From the NCBI RefSeq assembly GCF_900108065.1, contig NZ_FNVQ01000003.1:434001-498000 (forward strand): a DNA stretch of 64,000 bases. Reading direction: 5' to 3'. Positions 48,987 through 58,499 of this stretch are shown here, one piece after another. A model generated the notes under the pieces. The model did no database searches and was not told the origin of the DNA. It saw only the letters and a program-made list of their open reading frames with translations. Origin of the DNA: Marinobacterium lutimaris (lineage in GTDB: Bacteria > Pseudomonadota > Gammaproteobacteria > Pseudomonadales > Balneatricaceae). The position numbers were made by a program, and so were the translations under genes. The first letter of the stretch is position 1. Each line of letters opens with the position of its first letter.

Positions 48987-49508
48987 GTGATCTTCTGCGG
49001 CTCGTTTAAGCTCGCGTTCGAGCCGCTTCTGCTCACGCCGGCGGGCAAAAAATTCGCTAATACGATCACTGCAGCGCTGAGCCAGCACCCCACCCTGCCA
49101 GAGCACGCGATGGTTCAACCAGCTCTGGTCGAAAAAACTGCCCTGACTGCAAACCACACCCGCCTTGGGTTCGGAGGCACCAAACACCACACGGCGAATA
49201 CGCGCATGGACTATAGCGCCGGCACACATGGAGCACGGCTCAATAGTAACGTAGAGATCTGCACCAACGAGACGATAGTTGCCCACTCGGGACGCGGCAT
49301 CGCGCAGGGCCAGAATCTCGGCATGAGCCGTAGGATCACAACCGCTGATCGGCTGATTCCAGCCCTCACCGATCACCCTGCCATCCAGCACTACCAAGGC
49401 GCCTACAGGCACCTCGTTCAGCTCTGCCGCTCGCTCAGCCAGATCCAGCGCTTTTTCCATCCAGTGCTCATCAGACTCATTCAGAACTCCTTCAGGCAGA
49501 TCGGTCAC
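48972..49508 (-). CDS. tadA: tRNA-specific adenosine deaminase TadA
   Basis: The protein is 178 aa. The GTG start (49506-49508) is supported by AGGAGG and gives the E. coli-like N-terminus. The zinc-deaminase motifs are PTAHAEILAL (HAE) and EPCSMCAGAI (PCxxC). It converts A34 to inosine in tRNA-Arg(ACG). The extra C-terminal basic helix (RRREQKRLERELKRAA) resembles other gammaproteobacterial members. It is convergent with and overlaps mltF. Confidence 0.96.
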   Translation of the reverse strand: MTDLPEGVLNESDEHWMEKALDLAERAAELNEVPVGALVVLDGRVIGEGWNQPISGCDPTAHAEILALRDAASRVGNYRLVGADLYVTIEPCSMCAGAIVHARIRRVVFGASEPKAGVVCSQGSFFDQSWLNHRVLWQGGVLAQRCSDRISEFFARRREQKRLERELKRAAEDHSQGG

Positions 49509-49949
49509 GCGCGCCCTCCTGATGACAATCGGTCACAAAAACAACTACCTGCAAACACTTCCCTCCACTAACACAGTCCTCTGATAACCGAGTGCAAAGA
49601 CTCCGCCGCACCAAACAACCAGAGATATTACATTAAACCTTGCTTTAACCTCGCTGGTACGCTGCTCGCCTCAACATCATCCCTCGCCTTTGCAAGCCGA
49701 GCCAGACTTGATGCAGACAGCTCGAAATGTCTGGATGCAAACTCACAACGAGTCGAAAGAAAATGCCACAGCCTCTCCCCGCCTAGATACAACTTGAAGA
49801 GTTATCTGCGTAGGGTTTAGCCCGCCCTCACTCCAGGTAAACCAACGATTCAAATAACGCTAACCATCAATGAACAGCAGCTCTGAAGAAGCTCCCATGA
49901 GCAATCTACAAGCCACGCAATATAGCGGATTACACTAATATTGCCGGGT
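49509..49949. other. Gene-free stretch downstream of yrbL-like gene
   Basis: No reading frame here gives a believable protein on either strand. Composition is more even than in the flanking genes. I recognise no tRNA, known small RNA or repeat. It is the left part of the variable tadA-guaA interval. Confidence 0.5.
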
Positions 49950-49997
49950 TCATTTAAAAGACTCCTTACCGAAGCAGCCTGCTTCCTTCGGAGTAAG
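49950..49997 (-). terminator. Possible terminator of the yrbL-like gene
   Basis: On the minus strand CTTAC-tc-CGAAG pairs with CTTCG-GTAAG (49965-49997), followed by GAGTCTTTTAAA. The T-run is short and offset by four bases, so this is tentative. It lies about 95 bp after the yrbL stop. Confidence 0.4.
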
Positions 49998-50089
49998 CCA
50001 TAACGAAGCCCTTCTGGATGACACAGCAACGAGAATTCTTCTATCGACTTAAAAGCGGTTTCGAAAGCTATCTATTCTTATGGATATCG

Positions 50090-50719
50090 CTATTGCGCCA
50101 ACATTATTTGGGCTTTTTGTTTGCCCCTTTCAATTCTCACAAGCAGTTTATTAGCCCGCTTGTTATTCGATCGTTTGTTATACCACCGGCAAAGCGAGCG
50201 AAATGAGAAACAAGCCTTCCCGCCAAGCCCATCGATGATCACGAAGCGATTATCCAGCTCATCCCAGACCAGGTTCCTGGTGTTAAGATCTCGAATGATC
50301 AGGCCCGTAGACCTTAGCCAACTCAAAAGCTCCGCCATAGCCTTTTCATGAACAGGCCGGTATTGGCCATTTGCAAGCAGTTCATTAAGGCTCTGAGCCA
50401 GTTGACCATTTACGCGGCTAACTTTTTCTACAACGACCCCAACCCCCAGATCGGTATCCACTATGCCAACGATATTCTGTACGAAACGGTTTTCTTCTTC
50501 CCAATCGCGGATGTACAGATGCTCAGACAGCTCTTTCAGACAACCCGTATATTTAGGCAATCGGCGCAACGGGGAAAACATAGCCCTCTGCCCCTTCAAC
50601 CGCTCGAAGTATCGAGGACGCCAGACTTTAATCAACAACTTCTCAACCTCGAGATGCTGGTAAACCTCCTTCTCGCCACCTGAAGCCAGAGGCGTTTGCG
50701 TGCTTAGAGTAAGTCTCAT
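50090..50719 (-). CDS. YrbL-family kinase-like protein
   Basis: The protein is 209 aa. It starts LTLSTQTPLASGGEKEVYQHLEVEKLLIKV, resembling E. coli YrbL (PhoP-regulated family), with a kinase-like Lys (K31). A protein-kinase catalytic loop follows: IIRDLNTRNLV (R143, D144, N149) and FVIIDGLGG (D163 in the DFG-like place). The function of YrbL proteins is unknown; they may phosphorylate a small molecule or protein, or be inactive kinases. Base composition is AT-richer than its neighbours. The ATG has no ribosome-binding site but lies next to a short leader frame. No PhoP box was seen. Confidence 0.75.
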   Translation of the reverse strand: MRLTLSTQTPLASGGEKEVYQHLEVEKLLIKVWRPRYFERLKGQRAMFSPLRRLPKYTGCLKELSEHLYIRDWEEENRFVQNIVGIVDTDLGVGVVVEKVSRVNGQLAQSLNELLANGQYRPVHEKAMAELLSWLRSTGLIIRDLNTRNLVWDELDNRFVIIDGLGGKACFSFRSLCRWYNKRSNNKRANKLLVRIERGKQKAQIMLAQ

Positions 50720-50720
50720 A

Positions 50721-50738
50721 TCAAAAAATCAGGCACAT
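50721..50738 (-). other. Five-codon leader ORF coupled to yrbL-like gene
   Basis: GGAGGGG (50753-50747) lies 8 nt before ATG TGC CTG ATT TTT TGA, encoding M-C-L-I-F. Its stop is one base before the yrbL-like ATG (TGATATG). The main gene lacks a ribosome-binding site of its own, so reinitiation after this peptide is likely. The arrangement is seen directly; coupling is inferred. Confidence 0.5.
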
Positions 50739-50753
50739 GACGTTGCCCCTCCA

Positions 50754-51409
50754 TGGAAAACGCTTAAAGCTATTTATCATTAATTGATTTTAATAAAGCA
50801 TCTATTGATCGAAAGCTATGCCTGGCCATCTCAGGTCAGCCACAGCGATCTAATTCATACCAAAATAATATTAGAAAATTTTATAAAAACTCTCGAAATT
50901 GCCGGCAAAACAACACGAAAAAATACAAAAAACCTAATAAAAAGATATCTAATATTTACAGAAATCCCTCCACCCTGCCGCCCTGAGCTCTCGTGAGAAA
51001 CCCTGCTAATATGTACCGGGCATCCATACAAAGCCCCCCAAAAAAAACCGTAGCTCAGCCGGGTATCGGCTCCACTGTCCAACCACGACGCACAAAACAT
51101 ACCTCATAGTCTCGATTGGAGCTGGCAAAAAACAGACAAGACCACTCTTGCAAAACCACAAGAGTTATTCAGGCACATTTCAAGAAGGTAAATTATTCCA
51201 AAGAAAGATGAGACAGAGAAACCAGTCTTGCGAATCAACCCTGTCTACAGCCCCTTATGAAGACCTATATCAATAAACGCAAAAACATTGGTATGTATGG
51301 TACCGAACCACAACAACTCCTTAAACGACCTTTCACCCCGTCACGAGCAACTCTCAGTCCAACAACTCAAAACCTAACACCCGTACACTCACCACAATCT
51401 CACCACAAT
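50754..51409. other. AT-rich gene-free stretch upstream of yrbL-like gene
   Basis: About 650 bp are strongly AT-rich, especially 50850-50960, with no credible coding frame. It contains a clean hairpin ACTCTTG-CAAAACCA-CAAGAGT (51144-51165) without a T-run. It should hold the yrbL promoter. It is a likely H-NS target by composition. Confidence 0.5.
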
Positions 51410-51438
51410 AAAAAAAGGCCCGCTTTAATGCGGGCCTC
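51410..51438 (-). terminator. Terminator of guaA
   Basis: AGGCCCGC-ATTAAA-GCGGGCCT forms a perfect 8-bp stem followed on the minus strand by TTTTTTTATTG, 34 bp after the guaA stop. Confidence 0.93.
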
Positions 51439-51471
51439 TTCATTACCACAGCTTACACACCTGGATCGGGA

Positions 51472-53052
51472 TCACTCCCACTCAATGGTGGCAGGCGGCT
51501 TGCTCGATACGTCGTAGGTTACGCGGGAAACCTGCGCGATCTCGTTGATGATACGGCCAGAGACTTTCTCCAGCAGCTCATACGGCAGGTGCGCCCAGCG
51601 CGCGGTCATGAAGTCGATGGTCTCGACAGCACGCAGCGCGATGACATATTCGTAACGACGACCGTCACCAACAACACCTACGGATTTCACCGGCAGGAAC
51701 ACAGCGAACGCCTGGCTGGTTTTGTGGTACCAGTCAGCGTTGTGCAGCTCTTCGATAAAGATCGCGTCCGCTTCGCGCAGGATCTCCGCGTATTCCTTTT
51801 TAACTTCACCAAGGATACGCACACCCAGACCCGGTCCCGGGAACGGATGACGATAGACCATGTCGTACGGAAGACCCAGCTCAAGACCGATCTTGCGCAC
51901 TTCGTCCTTGAACAGTTCACGCAGCGGCTCGACCAGTTCGAACTTCATATCCTCCGGCAGGCCGCCCACGTTGTGGTGCGACTTGATCACGTGCGCCTTG
52001 CCCGTCTTGGCGGCAGCGGACTCGATCACGTCCGGATAGATGGTGCCCTGAGCCAGGAAACGACAGTCTTTCAGACGCGCCGCTTCGTAATCGAACACCT
52101 CGATAAAGGTGTTACCGATAATCTTGCGCTTGGCTTCCGGATCGTTGACGCCGTTCAGGCGGCTGAGGAACTGATCTTCAGCATCGGAGCGGATCACGTT
52201 CACGCCCATATTGCGCGCAAACATCTCCATCACCTGGTCGCCTTCATGCTTACGCAGCAGGCCGTTATCCACAAACACGCAGGTCAGACGATCGCCGATC
52301 GCCTTGTGCAGCAGCGCCGCAACCACAGAGGAGTCGACACCGCCGGACAGTCCCAGCAACACCTTCTCATCACCCACCTGAGCACGTACCTTCTCGGTCA
52401 GGTCGTCGATGATACGTGCAGGTGTCCACAGCGCTTCGGTATCGCAGATCTCGCGCACGAAACGCTCGAGGATACGCAGACCCTGCTTGGTATGAGTCAC
52501 TTCAGGGTGGAACTGAACGCCGTAGAGGCTGCGCTTGGGATCGCACATGGCGGCAACTGGCGCAGACTCGGTAGCAGCGATGATATGGAAGCCCTCCGGC
52601 AGATCCACCACCTTGTCACCATGGCTCATCCAGACATCAAGAGAGAGCGAACCGTTGTTGGCGATATGATCTTCGATACCTTCAAGCAGACGGCTAGGGC
52701 TGTCAGCCAGACGTACACGGGCATAACCGAACTCGCGCTTGTCGGAGCTGGAAACGCTGCCGCCCAGCTGAGAAGCCATGGTCTGCATGCCATAGCAGAT
52801 ACCCAGCACCGGGATTCCCATGTCGAATACGCAAGCCGGTGCCCGCGGCGAATCCAGCTCGGTAACAGACTCAGGACCACCCGCCAGGATAATACCCTTG
52901 GGCGCGAACTCCCGAATCTCTTCTTCGCTCATGTCGAACGGATGAATTTCGGAGAACACACCAATTTCGCGCACGCGGCGTGCGATCAACTGGGTGTACT
53001 GCGAACCGAAATCAAGAATCAGGATACGTTGTGCGTGAATATCTTTGGACAT
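51472..53052 (-). CDS. guaA: GMP synthase (glutamine-hydrolysing)
   Basis: The protein is 526 aa from the ATG at 53052 ([19 protein letters not shown]); a start at 53067 is unsupported. The class I amidotransferase has the catalytic Cys in [12 protein letters not shown] and His in [11 protein letters not shown]. The ATP-pyrophosphatase P-loop is [15 protein letters not shown]. The C-terminal dimerisation domain ends PATIEWE. It converts XMP to GMP and follows guaB, with a hairpin in the 96-bp gap. Confidence 0.98.
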   Translation of the reverse strand: MSKDIHAQRILILDFGSQYTQLIARRVREIGVFSEIHPFDMSEEEIREFAPKGIILAGGPESVTELDSPRAPACVFDMGIPVLGICYGMQTMASQLGGSVSSSDKREFGYARVRLADSPSRLLEGIEDHIANNGSLSLDVWMSHGDKVVDLPEGFHIIAATESAPVAAMCDPKRSLYGVQFHPEVTHTKQGLRILERFVREICDTEALWTPARIIDDLTEKVRAQVGDEKVLLGLSGGVDSSVVAALLHKAIGDRLTCVFVDNGLLRKHEGDQVMEMFARNMGVNVIRSDAEDQFLSRLNGVNDPEAKRKIIGNTFIEVFDYEAARLKDCRFLAQGTIYPDVIESAAAKTGKAHVIKSHHNVGGLPEDMKFELVEPLRELFKDEVRKIGLELGLPYDMVYRHPFPGPGLGVRILGEVKKEYAEILREADAIFIEELHNADWYHKTSQAFAVFLPVKSVGVVGDGRRYEYVIALRAVETIDFMTARWAHLPYELLEKVSGRIINEIAQVSRVTYDVSSKPPATIEWE

Positions 53053-53093
53053 TTCAGGTAACTCCACCGAAACCCGCAGTTTTACAGCGCCAG

Positions 53094-53126
53094 AAACGAA
53101 AAGTGGGGCGGCGTTCGCCCCACTCT
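53094..53126 (-). terminator. Hairpin between guaB and guaA
   Basis: AGTGGGGCG-AACGC-CGCCCCACT (53102-53124) is a perfect 9-bp stem. On the minus strand TTTTCGTTT follows. It may act as a partial terminator lowering guaA relative to guaB, or as a processing/stability hairpin. Confidence 0.65.
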
Positions 53127-53148
53127 GGTCGCTATTTTTTAATTAGCG

Positions 53149-54618
53149 TTAGCCGATACGGTAGTTCGGCGCTTCTTTGGTGATGCTCACGTCGTGGACA
53201 TGGCTCTCGCCGATACCCGCTGTAGTGATGCGTACAAACTTGGGCTTGACGCGCATCTCATCGACAGTGGCACAACCGGTATAACCCATGGAGGCGCGCA
53301 GGCCACCCATCAGCTGGTGCACTACACCACCCATCGGACCTTTACAGGGTACGCGACCCTCGATGCCTTCCGGTACCAGCTTGTCGACACCTGCTTTGGC
53401 GTCCTGGAAGTAGCGGTCGGAAGAACCGGTGCTGCCAGACATGGCACCCAGAGAGCCCATACCACGGTAGGACTTAAAGGCACGACCCTGGAACAGTTCA
53501 ACTTCCCCCGGTGCTTCGTCGGTACCTGCAAGCATGGAACCAACCATGACAGCAGAGGCGCCCGCAGCGATAGCCTTACCGATATCGCCGGAGAAGCGGA
53601 TACCGCCATCGGCGATCAGCGGGATACCAGTATCTTTCAGCGCTTCGGCCACGTTGGCCACGGCGGAGATCTGCGGCACACCAATACCGGCTACGATACG
53701 GGTAGTACAGATAGAACCCGGACCGATACCGACCTTAACGCCATCCGCACCCGCTTCGGCAAGAGCCAACGCCGCTTCGGCGGTAGCGATGTTACCGCCA
53801 ACCACCTGTACCTGCGGGAAGTTCTGTTTCACCCAGCGTACACGATCGATAACGCCCTTGGAGTGACCGTGCGCAGTATCGACAACGATCAGGTCAACAC
53901 CGGCGGCGGCCAGCGCGCTGACGCGATCTTCAGTTTCCGGGCCAGTACCCACTGCAGCGCCAACGATCAGACGACCCTTGTCATCCTTCGCAGCGTTCGG
54001 GAACGCCTGCGCCTTGTTCATATCCTTGACGGTGACCATACCGCGCAGAGCGAAGTTATCGTCAACCAGCAGGATTTTTTCGATACGGTGCTGACGCAGC
54101 AGGTCGCTGATCACTTCGGTTTCTTCGCCTTCGCGGGCGGTAACCAGCTTGTCTTTCTGCGTCATGATCTCACCGACCTTGGCGCCCAGGTTGCTTTCGA
54201 AGCGAACGTCACGGCTGGTTACGATACCTACCAGCTCATCGCCTTCAACAACCGGGAAGCCGGAGAAACCGTACTGATCAGCAAGGTCGAGAACCTCGCG
54301 GACCGTGGTGTCAGGAGTGCAGGTAACCGGATCGGTAACGATACCGGACTCGTACTTCTTGACCTTGCGAACCTGCGCAGCCTGTTCTTCGACTGTCAGG
54401 TTCTTGTGGATAATCCCGATACCGCCTTCCTGTGCCATCGCTATCGCAAGACGCGCTTCAGTTACCGTATCCATCGCGGAAGAGACCAATGGGATATTAA
54501 GCTCGATTCCCTTGGTCAGTCGGGTCTTCAACGAAACGCTTTTGGGCAGGACTTCGGAGTAACCAGGCACCAGCAAAACATCATCAAAAGTGAGAGCTTC
54601 CTCGACGATTCGCAACAT
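53149..54618 (-). CDS. guaB: Inosine-5'-monophosphate dehydrogenase
   Basis: The protein is 489 aa. The catalytic Cys lies in [18 protein letters not shown], and the flap region follows (RYFQD...[12 protein letters not shown]). Two CBS domains are inserted after about residue 90 ([20 protein letters not shown] and [19 protein letters not shown]). It oxidises IMP to XMP, the committed step to GMP. It heads guaB-guaA and is divergent from xseA. Confidence 0.98.
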   Translation of the reverse strand: MLRIVEEALTFDDVLLVPGYSEVLPKSVSLKTRLTKGIELNIPLVSSAMDTVTEARLAIAMAQEGGIGIIHKNLTVEEQAAQVRKVKKYESGIVTDPVTCTPDTTVREVLDLADQYGFSGFPVVEGDELVGIVTSRDVRFESNLGAKVGEIMTQKDKLVTAREGEETEVISDLLRQHRIEKILLVDDNFALRGMVTVKDMNKAQAFPNAAKDDKGRLIVGAAVGTGPETEDRVSALAAAGVDLIVVDTAHGHSKGVIDRVRWVKQNFPQVQVVGGNIATAEAALALAEAGADGVKVGIGPGSICTTRIVAGIGVPQISAVANVAEALKDTGIPLIADGGIRFSGDIGKAIAAGASAVMVGSMLAGTDEAPGEVELFQGRAFKSYRGMGSLGAMSGSTGSSDRYFQDAKAGVDKLVPEGIEGRVPCKGPMGGVVHQLMGGLRASMGYTGCATVDEMRVKPKFVRITTAGIGESHVHDVSITKEAPNYRIG

Positions 54619-54757
54619 TGTTAGCCAGCCTGTATATCAATGAAAAGTGAAACGAGTAATTCTACAGAAATCACCCGCTGATCTCAATTTAACTGGCGAT
54701 ATTTACAATAGAAAGTCGGCTGCCATTTCTGCAAAAAACAGGGTTAGAATGTGCGCC

Positions 54758-56110
54758 ATGAATAGATCTCCTCATTCTCTGACGGCGGCCAACCGCGCCC
54801 TGTCGGTCAGCGCGCTCAACCGGCAGGTTAAATCCCTGCTGGAAAACTCCTTCCTTTCCATCCAGGTCATCGGCGAAATCAGTAACTTCGCACGCCCCTC
54901 CTCCGGTCACTGGTACTTCACGCTGAAGGACAGCAAGGCGCAGGTACGCTGCGCCATGTTTCGCGGTCGAAATACGGCGACCGGCTTTGTTCCTCGCGAG
55001 GGGGATGAAGTCGTCGTCACCGCCCGGGTCAGCCTTTATGAGGGCCGCGGCGATTACCAGCTGATCTGCGAACGGATGGAAAAAAGCGGGCTGGGACAAC
55101 TGCAGCAGGCATTTGAGGCACTGAAGGCAAAGCTGGATAAAGAGGGTCTGTTTGAGCAGAGCCGCAAACGTCCGCTGCCAGCACACCCCAAACACCTAGG
55201 TGTGGTCACTTCACCCACCGGCGCCGCCATCCACGATATCCTGACCGTTCTCAAACGCCGCTTCCCCGGCTTGCCGGTCACCCTTTATCCCACCGCGGTG
55301 CAGGGACAGGAAGCCGCAGGGCAGATCGTCCGAGCCATAGAACTGGCCAACCGACACGCCAGTGCCGATGTGTTGATCGTCGGCCGTGGGGGCGGTTCGC
55401 TGGAAGATCTCTGGCCGTTCAATGAAGAAGCGGTAGCACGCGCGATCCTTGATTCCGCGATCCCGGTGGTCTCCGCCGTCGGTCATGAGGTGGACGTATC
55501 GATCAGCGATCTGGTCGCCGATCAGCGTGCTGCAACCCCTTCGGCCGCCGCCGAGATGCTGAGCCCGGACCGTAACGCCCTGAACCTGCGTCTGCAGCAA
55601 CTGAGGCGCCGCCTGCTGAGCCGGATGAGCTGGCAGCTCGACAAAAAACGCCAGCAACTCAATTCGGCGCGTCAGCGTCTGCGCCACCCCGGTGACAAGG
55701 TGCGCGAACATATGCAGGCGGTGGACCGCCTGGAACTGCGATTGGCGCGGGCCACCAACCGGCATATTCAACTCCAGCGTTCAAGACTCGAGCAGCTGCA
55801 ACGGCGCCTGCAACGGGTAACGCCGATAAACCGAATCAACCAGCATCGCGAGCGCCTGACACAGATCGAACAACTGATGCCACGGCTGATGCAGGCCCAT
55901 CTCGAGCGTAGCCGACTGCGCCTGGCGCAGCAAAGCGGCAAACTTCAGTCGGTCAGCCCTTTGGCTACGCTGGAGCGCGGTTATTCAATTCTGCTGGACA
56001 GCAAGGGGCAGGCGGTTTCCGATAGCACTCGCGTGAACCCGGGCGACAAGCTGGAAGCGCGTCTGCACCAGGGCCGTCTGCAATGTACCGTCGACAGTAT
56101 CGACGAATAG
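54758..56110 (+). CDS. xseA: Exodeoxyribonuclease VII large subunit
   Basis: The protein is 450 aa from the ATG at 54758; 54749 is equally possible and neither has a clear ribosome-binding site. An earlier ATG at 54647 gives an extension with no family match. The OB-fold N-domain has ISNFARPSSGHWYFTLKDSKAQVRCAMF. The catalytic domain has SPTGAAIHDIL, GRGGGSLEDLWPFNEE and SAVGHEVDVSISDLVAD. A long C-terminal coiled coil follows. With XseB it degrades single-stranded DNA from both ends. It is divergent from guaB. Confidence 0.95.
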   Translation: MNRSPHSLTAANRALSVSALNRQVKSLLENSFLSIQVIGEISNFARPSSGHWYFTLKDSKAQVRCAMFRGRNTATGFVPREGDEVVVTARVSLYEGRGDYQLICERMEKSGLGQLQQAFEALKAKLDKEGLFEQSRKRPLPAHPKHLGVVTSPTGAAIHDILTVLKRRFPGLPVTLYPTAVQGQEAAGQIVRAIELANRHASADVLIVGRGGGSLEDLWPFNEEAVARAILDSAIPVVSAVGHEVDVSISDLVADQRAATPSAAAEMLSPDRNALNLRLQQLRRRLLSRMSWQLDKKRQQLNSARQRLRHPGDKVREHMQAVDRLELRLARATNRHIQLQRSRLEQLQRRLQRVTPINRINQHRERLTQIEQLMPRLMQAHLERSRLRLAQQSGKLQSVSPLATLERGYSILLDSKGQAVSDSTRVNPGDKLEARLHQGRLQCTVDSIDE

Positions 56111-56130
56111 AGCATTTAAGAGGGCAACAC

Positions 56131-56991
56131 ATGAGCAACTGGCGCAACAGTCTTGTCACCGCCCTGCTGGGGATCGCACTTTTTCCATCGGCAGCCCAGG
56201 CCCTGCCAGAAGAATCACGTACTCCCGGCGGCGTAGCCCTGGTGCCGCTGGTCGGCATCAACAGCACAGCAGCGCCGCAGGTCAGCTACGGTGAACAGCG
56301 CGTCATGGTGGTGCCCGACAGCAGATCCGCCAACAGCCCTGACGACAGCTCCAACAGCAGCAAGTGGTTAGCCGTGGTCGGCATCCCACTCTCGGCTGAA
56401 GCTGATGAGCCGCAGAGATTGAGCCTGGACGGCGCAAGCTTCGAATTCCGCATCTCGCCCAAAGAGTATGAAGCCCAGTACCTGACCGTGCCCAACAAGC
56501 GCCACGTCGACCCGAACCCGGACGATCTGGCGCGCTGGGAACGGGAGTCCGCAGAGATGAAAGCAGCATTTATCCGCTGGTCCGAACCTGGCCAGGTGGT
56601 CGATAAAATGGAACTACCGGCAAGTGGCCGCTTCAGTAGCCCCTTTGGTCTGCGCCGTTTTTTCAATGAGCAACCACGTAACCCGCACAGTGGACTGGAT
56701 ATCGCCGCACCCACGGGGTCACCGATTACTGCGCCTGCCGCTGGAGAGGTGGTGGCTGTGGGTAACTATTTCTTTAATGGCAACACCGTCATCCTCGACC
56801 ACGGTCATGGCCTGACCACCCTCTATTGCCATATGAGCGCCATCGATGTGTCACTGGGTGATCACCTGCAGGCCGGCGATCTGATCGGCAAGGTGGGTGC
56901 CACCGGCCGCGTCACCGGCCCACACCTGCACTGGAGCGTCAGCCTCAACAACACCCGGGTCGACCCGCTGCTATTTATTGACAATGAATAG
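56131..56991 (+). CDS. Secreted M23-family (LytM) peptidase
   Basis: The protein is 286 aa from the ATG at 56131, which has GAGGG upstream and gives a signal peptide cut near SAAQA-LPEES. An N-terminal domain (about 25-165, with LVPLVGINSTAAPQVSYG) resembles those of Pseudomonas homologues next to xseA. The M23 domain (about 175-286) has the zinc ligands in NPHSGLDIAA (HxxxD) and GPHLHW (HxH). It probably cleaves peptidoglycan cross-bridges. It is 20 bp after xseA and likely cotranscribed. Confidence 0.9.
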   Translation: MSNWRNSLVTALLGIALFPSAAQALPEESRTPGGVALVPLVGINSTAAPQVSYGEQRVMVVPDSRSANSPDDSSNSSKWLAVVGIPLSAEADEPQRLSLDGASFEFRISPKEYEAQYLTVPNKRHVDPNPDDLARWERESAEMKAAFIRWSEPGQVVDKMELPASGRFSSPFGLRRFFNEQPRNPHSGLDIAAPTGSPITAPAAGEVVAVGNYFFNGNTVILDHGHGLTTLYCHMSAIDVSLGDHLQAGDLIGKVGATGRVTGPHLHWSVSLNNTRVDPLLFIDNE

Positions 56992-57077
56992 CTTATGCTG
57001 CGAACAGCCAGCGGGAAAAAACCGGACACCTGTGATAGCCTTTCGCGCTTCAAACCTAGCAATTGATCGAGAAAGCG

Positions 57078-57704
57078 ATGAGTGAACTGACTCTGGAAAC
57101 TACCGAGCAACGCGCCAGCTACGGCATCGGCCGCCAGATGGGCGACCAGCTGGCTCAGAACGGTTTCGACGGTGTGGATATCGAAGCCGCAGCCGCCGGT
57201 CTGCGTGACGCATTTAACGGTGAAGGCCTGCGCGTTAGCGCCGAAGACCTGACCGCTGCTTTCAACGAGCTGAACCAGCGTCTGCGTGAGAAGCAGGAGC
57301 AGGAAGCCAAGGCGGCCATGAAGGTCGGCGAGGAGTTCCTTGCTGAAAACGCCAAGCGTGACGGCGTGATCACCCTGGAATCCGGCCTGCAGTACGAAAT
57401 CGTAGAAGCGGGTAGCGATGACGCCGCCAAGCCGGCTGCCAGCGATAAGGTTCGCGTTCACTACCACGGCACCTTTATCGACGGTAACGTCTTCGACAGC
57501 TCCTACCAGCGCGGCACCCCGGCAGAATTCCCGGTTCGCGGGGTAATCGCTGGCTGGACCGAAGCACTGCAGCTGATGACCGCCGGTTCCAAGTGGAAGC
57601 TCTATATCCCTTACCAGCTGGCTTACGGCGCTCAGGGCTCACCGGGCGGTATCCCGCCGTACTCCACCCTGGTATTTGATGTCGAGCTGCTCGACGTCCT
57701 GTAA
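57078..57704 (+). CDS. fklB: FKBP-type peptidyl-prolyl isomerase (FklB/Mip type)
   Basis: The protein is 208 aa from the ATG at 57078, aligning with E. coli FklB (RASYGIGRQMGDQL). An N-terminal helical dimerisation region (about 1-85) leads to the FKBP domain: DKVRVHYHGTFIDGNVFDSSYQRG, PVRGVIAGWTEALQLM and PPYSTLVFDVELLDVL. There is no signal peptide, so it is cytoplasmic. It catalyses proline isomerisation during folding. Confidence 0.92.
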   Translation: MSELTLETTEQRASYGIGRQMGDQLAQNGFDGVDIEAAAAGLRDAFNGEGLRVSAEDLTAAFNELNQRLREKQEQEAKAAMKVGEEFLAENAKRDGVITLESGLQYEIVEAGSDDAAKPAASDKVRVHYHGTFIDGNVFDSSYQRGTPAEFPVRGVIAGWTEALQLMTAGSKWKLYIPYQLAYGAQGSPGGIPPYSTLVFDVELLDVL

Positions 57705-57731
57705 TCCCTGCCGCCAATTAAGGAGCGCCCG

Positions 57732-58499
57732 ATGCAACTGAATTACCACCGTACCGGCCAAGGGCCAGCGTTGATCATTCTGCACGGGCTCTTCGGCACC
57801 TGGGAAAACTGGGGCGCGCAGATCAAGATGCTGGCGGAGCATTACGATGTGATCGCCGCCGATCTGCGCAACCACGGTGCCTCGCCGCACAGCGATGAGC
57901 TCAGCTATGCGCTGATGGCCGAAGACGTTATCGAACTGATGGATAGCCTGAAGCTCGACAGCGTACTGTTGCTCGGCCACTCCATGGGTGGCAAGGTGGC
58001 GATGCAACTGGCAATAGAACACCCCGAGCGGGTCGAAAAGTTGATTGTGGCCGACATCGCACCTGTCACTTACGGCCGCCACCACGATGACGTGTTCCAA
58101 GGCCTGTTCAATGTTGAGCTGGACGGCCTGAAATCGCGTTCTGCTGCCGACAAGCAGCTGGCCGAACATGTGGAAATTCCCGGCGTTCGCGCCTTCCTTC
58201 TCAAGAACCTGCAGCGTGATTCGGAAGGCAAGTTTGGCTGGAAAATGAACCTGGATGCGCTGCACCAGGAATATCACGAAATATCCGCAGCCCCAGCGGA
58301 GGGTCAGTACAGCGGACCCACCCTGTTCATAAAGGGTGGCGATTCTAACTATCTGAAGCCCGAATACGCGGATGCGATCAAGTCACGCTTCCCCAACGTC
58401 AGCTACAAGATTATCGAGGGAACGGGACACTGGCTGCATGCCGAAAAGCCGGCAGCATTCAATCGAATCGTGGAAAGGTTTTTGAACGATCAGGCCTGA
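57732..58499 (+). CDS. Alpha/beta-hydrolase esterase, YbfF type
   Basis: The protein is 255 aa. The oxyanion region is ILHGLFGTWENWG, the nucleophile elbow is GHSMGG, a likely acid lies near KGGDSNYL, and the catalytic His is in GTGHWLHAEKP. These match E. coli YbfF, an acyl-CoA/ester hydrolase of uncertain natural substrate. AAGGAG precedes the ATG. Its 3' end overlaps the convergent metalloprotease-like gene by 10 bp. Confidence 0.88.
   Translation: MQLNYHRTGQGPALIILHGLFGTWENWGAQIKMLAEHYDVIAADLRNHGASPHSDELSYALMAEDVIELMDSLKLDSVLLLGHSMGGKVAMQLAIEHPERVEKLIVADIAPVTYGRHHDDVFQGLFNVELDGLKSRSAADKQLAEHVEIPGVRAFLLKNLQRDSEGKFGWKMNLDALHQEYHEISAAPAEGQYSGPTLFIKGGDSNYLKPEYADAIKSRFPNVSYKIIEGTGHWLHAEKPAAFNRIVERFLNDQA

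Noticed and set aside
50018-50206. Short plus-strand frame starting MTQQREFFYRLKSG near the yrbL-like 3' end
   Set aside because: It overlaps the yrbL-like gene antisense, has no ribosome-binding site and no recognisable domain.
51144-51165. Hairpin ACTCTTG/CAAGAGT considered as a small-RNA terminator
   Set aside because: No T-run follows on either strand and no promoter was identified, so an sRNA call is not supported.
50784-51517. Several 70-86 codon frames in the AT-rich tadA-guaA interval
   Set aside because: AT-rich composition, no ribosome-binding sites, no recognisable domains; one runs through the guaA terminator. I left the interval as non-coding.
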